Translations under genes and position numbers: made by a program | From: CAVRTM01 sp963724015 | GTDB lineage: Bacteria; Actinomycetota; Actinomycetes; Actinomycetales; Dermatophilaceae | Length of the DNA stretch: 64,000 nt | Reading direction: 5' to 3' | Assembly: GCA_963724015.1 (NCBI GenBank) | Contig: CAVRTM010000004.1 | Span: 930,001-994,000, forward strand | In this document: positions 60,967 through 64,000 of the stretch, piece after piece | How the letters are laid out: each line of letters starts with the position of its first letter | Numbering within the stretch: position 1 is the stretch's first letter | Notes under the pieces: generated by a model | Databases searched by the model: none | What the model saw: only the letters and a program-made list of their open reading frames with translations | What the model was told of the DNA's origin: nothing

Positions 60967-61694
60967 GCCGGCGCGCCTGGGTCGAGCAGGTGATGGGCCT
61001 GCCGGTCAGCATCCACCTGCGCGGGCCGCGGGTGCACGACCGCGACACCGAGGCGGCCGTGGCGCGGGCCTATGCCGGGCTCCGTGCCGCCGACGCGCTG
61101 TTCAGCACCTGGAAGCCGGACAGCGAGGTGTCGCGGCTGCGCCGGGGCGAGATCGGTATGGCGTCCTGCGACCCCCTCGTGCGCGAGGTCGCCGACCTCT
61201 GCGAGGCGGCGCGGGTGCGGACCGCCGGCGCGTTCAGCCCCCTCCTGCCGGATGGGGCCGGAGACCTCAGGTTCGACCCGACGGGCCTGGTCAAGGGCTG
61301 GGCCGCCGACCGCGCGGCGGCGGTCCTCGGGGGGATCGAGGGGCACGCCTTCTGCCTCAACGCGGGGGGCGACGTCGTCGTCGGCGGCCGGGACGCGGAG
61401 GACGGCGACCGGTGCTGGCGGGTCGGCATCGAGGACCCGCGCGACCGGTCCAGGATGGCCGAGGTGGTCGAGCTGACGGCGGGCGCGGTGGCGACCTCGG
61501 GCACAGCCGCACGAGGCGACCACCTGATCGACCCCGCCACGGGGCGGCCGGTCCACGGCGACGGCTCGGTCAGCGTGGTCGGCCCCGCCCTGATGTGGGC
61601 CGACGTCTGGGCCACCGCGCTCTTCGTGGGGCCGCCGGAGCTGGCCACGCGCCTGCCGCTCGAGCAGCCCGGTTACCGCGCCATCCGCCTGTAG
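60963..61694 (+). CDS. apbE: FAD:protein FMN transferase
   Basis: ApbE moves FMN from FAD onto a Thr of target proteins, with Mg2+. The 243-residue protein has MGLPVSIHLRG, the FDPTGLVKGWAADRAAAVLG motif (about residues 101-120), LNAGGDVVVGG (about 130-140), DHLIDPATGRPVHGDGSVSV (about 183-202) and the metal Asp in WADVWATALFVG (about 211-222). It lacks a clear signal peptide, whereas many actinobacterial ApbE are exported lipoproteins, so where it acts is uncertain. The obvious target is the upstream FMN-binding protein. Confidence 0.92.
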   Translation: MSRRAWVEQVMGLPVSIHLRGPRVHDRDTEAAVARAYAGLRAADALFSTWKPDSEVSRLRRGEIGMASCDPLVREVADLCEAARVRTAGAFSPLLPDGAGDLRFDPTGLVKGWAADRAAAVLGGIEGHAFCLNAGGDVVVGGRDAEDGDRCWRVGIEDPRDRSRMAEVVELTAGAVATSGTAARGDHLIDPATGRPVHGDGSVSVVGPALMWADVWATALFVGPPELATRLPLEQPGYRAIRL

Positions 61695-61900
61695 CCGTCG
61701 GCGATGCGCGGTTTGTCCGATGGTTCGTCGGCACCCGGCGGGGCCAGACTGAGTGGCACGAGGCGAGAGGGCCGACCGCTGGAGCGCCTGCCCACCTCGA
61801 GGTCCGAGCCGGCCGGGACCGGCCGTGGCCTCCGTCCCCGGAGCAGACGTCCTCGGTCACCACCCTCTCGCGGTGGACACGAGGCTTCGGAGGCTGGGCC

Positions 61901-63307
61901 ATGTCTGTTGTCGACAACGCCACCGTCCTGGATCTGCGACGGGCGTGCTCGCGGCCGGTGCTGACGCCGGGGGACGACGGCTATGACGCCGCCGTCGCGG
62001 CTGCGATCTGGAACGGGGACGTCAGGCGCAGACCTGCCGTCATCGTGCAGCCGGAGACGCCGTCCGAGGTCGGCGAGCTGCTGTCCAAGGCGCGCAGGCA
62101 CGGGGTGGAGGTGACCGTGCGCGGAGGCGGCCACAGTTACGCCGGTCATGCCGTGGCCGACGGTGCGGTCATGATCGACCTCAGGCGGCTCGGCGACGTC
62201 GCCGTGGACGCCGCCGCACGGCGGGCCCGCTGTGGAGGTGGGGCGACCTGGGCGGCAGTGGATGCCGCCACCGCCCAGCACGAGCTGGCCGTGACGGGCG
62301 GGCTCGTCAGCCACACGGGTGTCGGTGGGCTGACGCTGGGCGGCGGCATGGGGTGGCTCACCCCGCGGGCCGGCTTGAGCTGCGACAACCTCGTGTCGGC
62401 CGAGATGGTCACCGCGGCCGGTGACGTGGTCACCGCCTCCGAGCAGCAGCACCCCGAGCTGTTCTGGGCGCTGCGTGGCGGAGGCGGCAACTTCGGGGTG
62501 GTCACCGCCTTCGAGTTCGCGGTGCACCCGCTGCCGCCGATGGCCAACCTCGGCCTGTTCTTCTGGCGCCCGCAGGAGGCGCGCGAGCCGCTGCGGCTCG
62601 CGCGCGACCTGATCCGCGCGCTGCCCGACGAGCTCGGCGGCCTCATCGGTGGGCTCAGCGCTCCGCCGGCGCCGTTCGTGCCGCCGGAGCACCAGGGCCA
62701 GCCGGGCTTCGCCGTGCTCGTGGTCAGCTGGGGCACCCCCGAGGAGCTCCTGCCGTTCGTCGCACCGCTGCGTGAGCTGAACCCGAGCTTCGAGCTGGTC
62801 ACCCCCATCCCCTACGTGGCCCTGCAGCAGCTGTTCGACGACAGCGCCCCATGGGGCATCCTGGGTTACGAGAAGGCCCTCTACCTGGACGAGCTGACCG
62901 ACGAGGTCATCGACATCGTCCTTGACCGTCTACCCCGCAAGCAGGCACCCCTCACCTTCGTGCCCATGTTCCCGCTCCAGGGCGCCTACTGCCGCGTACC
63001 GGAGGACGGGACCGCCTTCGGTGGCAGCCGCCGCCCGTGCTGGACGGTGAACCTTGCCGCCGCGGCAAGCGACCCGGAGACGCTGGCGCACGACCGGGCG
63101 TGGGTCCGCGACCTCTGGGCCGCGTTGCGCCCGCACGCCCGCAGCTCGGGCTCTTACGTCAACTTCCTCAACGACGAGGACGAGGACCGGCTCCGCGACG
63201 CGTACGGCGAGAAGTACGCGCGGCTGGCGGCGGTCAAGGCCGAATGGGACCCGGACAACGTCTTCCACCACAACGCCAACATCCGCCCAGCAACGCTCAG
63301 CGTCTAG
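61901..63307 (+). CDS. BBE-type FAD-binding oxidoreductase
   Basis: This 468-residue protein belongs to the berberine-bridge-enzyme-like/PCMH FAD oxidases. The PCMH domain has RGGGHSYAGHAVADGAVMID (about residues 72-91), where the His is the site of 8-alpha linkage to FAD, and GGLTLGGGMGWLTPRAGLSC (about 143-162); the C-terminal BBE motif is YGEKYARLAAVKAEWDPDNV then FHHNANI. A Cys for a second covalent link, usually within GGLTLGGG...xC, is present at the end of the second motif. Such enzymes oxidise sugars, alkaloids or polyketides; the substrate is unknown. ATG 61901 follows GGAGG at 61890-61894. Confidence 0.88.
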   Translation: MSVVDNATVLDLRRACSRPVLTPGDDGYDAAVAAAIWNGDVRRRPAVIVQPETPSEVGELLSKARRHGVEVTVRGGGHSYAGHAVADGAVMIDLRRLGDVAVDAAARRARCGGGATWAAVDAATAQHELAVTGGLVSHTGVGGLTLGGGMGWLTPRAGLSCDNLVSAEMVTAAGDVVTASEQQHPELFWALRGGGGNFGVVTAFEFAVHPLPPMANLGLFFWRPQEAREPLRLARDLIRALPDELGGLIGGLSAPPAPFVPPEHQGQPGFAVLVVSWGTPEELLPFVAPLRELNPSFELVTPIPYVALQQLFDDSAPWGILGYEKALYLDELTDEVIDIVLDRLPRKQAPLTFVPMFPLQGAYCRVPEDGTAFGGSRRPCWTVNLAAAASDPETLAHDRAWVRDLWAALRPHARSSGSYVNFLNDEDEDRLRDAYGEKYARLAAVKAEWDPDNVFHHNANIRPATLSV

Positions 63308-63322
63308 GGCGCGCCCACCGCA

Positions 63323-64000
63323 TCAGGCCAGTGCGGCTGCCAGCTGCTCGAGCTCCGTCACCGGCTGGTCGCAGACGAACCCCCGGCACACGTACGCCGC
63401 GGAGCTGCCCTGCACCAGGGCGCGCTCGGCGAGCAGCGGCACCCCCTCGGCGTCGGGGTCGCCGTACGCGAGGACCAGCCCGGGGAGGGCGAGCGGCGCG
63501 CCATGGCCAGCAGCGCGTCGGCCTTGTCGTCGGAGCCGACGACGGCCACCTGCAGCGGGCCGGCAGCGGCCGCCTCGGCCACGGCCAGCGTCCAGCCGGC
63601 GAAGCGCGGGTCCTGGGTGGCCAGGGCGCCGGCCGAGGCGAGCGCGGCATCGGCGGCCTCGCGGTGGCGGGCCGAGCCGGTGAGCGCGGCGTAGGTCAGC
63701 AGTGCCCCCGCGATCGCGGAGGTGCCGGCCGGTTCGGCGTTGTCGGCCTGGTTGCGGGGGCGCGTGAACAGCTCCTCGGCGTCGTCCGCGGTGTCGTAGA
63801 AGCCGCCCTCCTCGTCGGCGAAGTGCTCGAGCGCCACCTCGAGCAGCCGGGCCGCCTCGCCCAGCCATCGCGCACCGCCGGTCGCCTGGTGCAGGGCCAG
63901 CAGGCCCTCGGCCAGGTTGCCGTGGTCGTCGGCCACCGCCATGGCGGAGCCGACGACGCCGTTGCGGGAGGAGCGGCGCAGCCGGCCGTCGACGACGTGG
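63323..64000 (-). CDS. YyaL-like thioredoxin-domain protein, C-terminal part (5' partial, one frameshift)
   Basis: This gene runs on the minus strand off the window edge; only the C-terminal 225 or so residues are present. They form the alpha/alpha-toroid of the YyaL/DUF255 (SSP411-like) family: MAVADDHGNLAEGLLALHQA, EEGGFYDTADDAEELFTRPR, QADNAEPAGTSAIAGALLTY and, after a shift near 63495, LALPGLVLAYGDPDAEGVPL and AYVCRGFVCDQPVTELEQL at the end. The N-terminal thioredoxin domain lies outside. Function is unknown; a role in redox or sugar metabolism has been suggested for relatives. Confidence 0.85.
   Translation of the reverse strand, partial: PRRRRPAAPLLPQRRRRLRHGGGRRPRQPGRGPAGPAPGDRRCAMAGRGGPAARGGARALRRRGGRLLRHRGRRRGAVHAPPQPGRQRRTGRHLRDRGGTADLRRAHRLGPPPRGRRCRARLGRRPGHPGPALRRLDAGRGRGGRCRPAAGGRRRLRRQGRRAAGHGAPLALPGLVLAYGDPDAEGVPLLAERALVQGSSAAYVCRGFVCDQPVTELEQLAAALA

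Overview
This window is a high-GC actinobacterial chromosome segment (Actinomycetota; I cannot assign a genus). The evidence is conserved gene order (rpsP-khpA-rimM-trmD-rplS-lepB-rnhB-DUF2469-yraN-comM-dprA-xerC, then rpsB-tsf-pyrH-frr-cdsA-rlmN, then dxr-rip1 protease-ispG-GNAT-proS), frequent GTG starts with 4-base stop/start overlaps, and several TANNNT -10 boxes placed so that mRNAs would be leaderless. No rRNA, tRNA or CRISPR array was seen.

Layout. 1-1940: end of a sulfonate/nitrate-type ABC importer with an Rrf2 regulator. 2164-12105: ribosomal protein, tRNA/rRNA maturation, secretion and DNA-uptake/recombination genes. 12392-14364 (minus): an M23 envelope peptidase and a class I aminotransferase. 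14621-20148: translation factors, UMP kinase, CDP-diglyceride synthase, RlmN. 20179-27050: accessory genes (LOG protein, membrane protein, TetR, SigB/F-type sigma factor, two small enzymes, PrpE-like acyl-CoA synthetase). 27113-37788: a polyamine-degradation locus (aminotransferase, Lrp regulator, aminobutyraldehyde dehydrogenase, PotDABC importer, agmatinase, succinate-semialdehyde dehydrogenase) that would take agmatine or putrescine to succinate. 37879-40448: dxr and a site-2 protease. 40449-47808: a mosaic of mobile-element remains (IS5-like scrap, truncated DUF3500 with a HupE/UreJ protein, an IS110 element, a VOC gene, a second decayed IS110 copy, a DinB gene). 48141-49301: ispG. 49481-54346: an amino-acid ABC importer and a secreted GH43 glycosidase. 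54492-58806: GNAT, proS, HAD phosphatase, TSUP permease. 58888-61694: a ferric-reductase-like flavocytochrome, an FMN-binding lipid-side domain protein and ApbE, together a predicted flavin-based extracytoplasmic electron-transfer module. 61901-64000: a berberine-bridge-type FAD oxidase and a partial YyaL-like protein (minus).

Two features stand out. First, at least twelve genes, including the essential rimM, cdsA and proS, carry single-base frameshifts, mostly repaired by deleting one base; this looks like consensus error and not gene decay. Second, 45672-46032 is almost free of cytosine on the plus strand (7 C in 361 bases) inside a genome that is about one third C, and its downstream part is recognisably colinear with the 5' half of the IS110 transposase next door. 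It is either a strand-specifically hypermutated IS copy or a base-calling artefact, and it is the most unusual stretch in the window.
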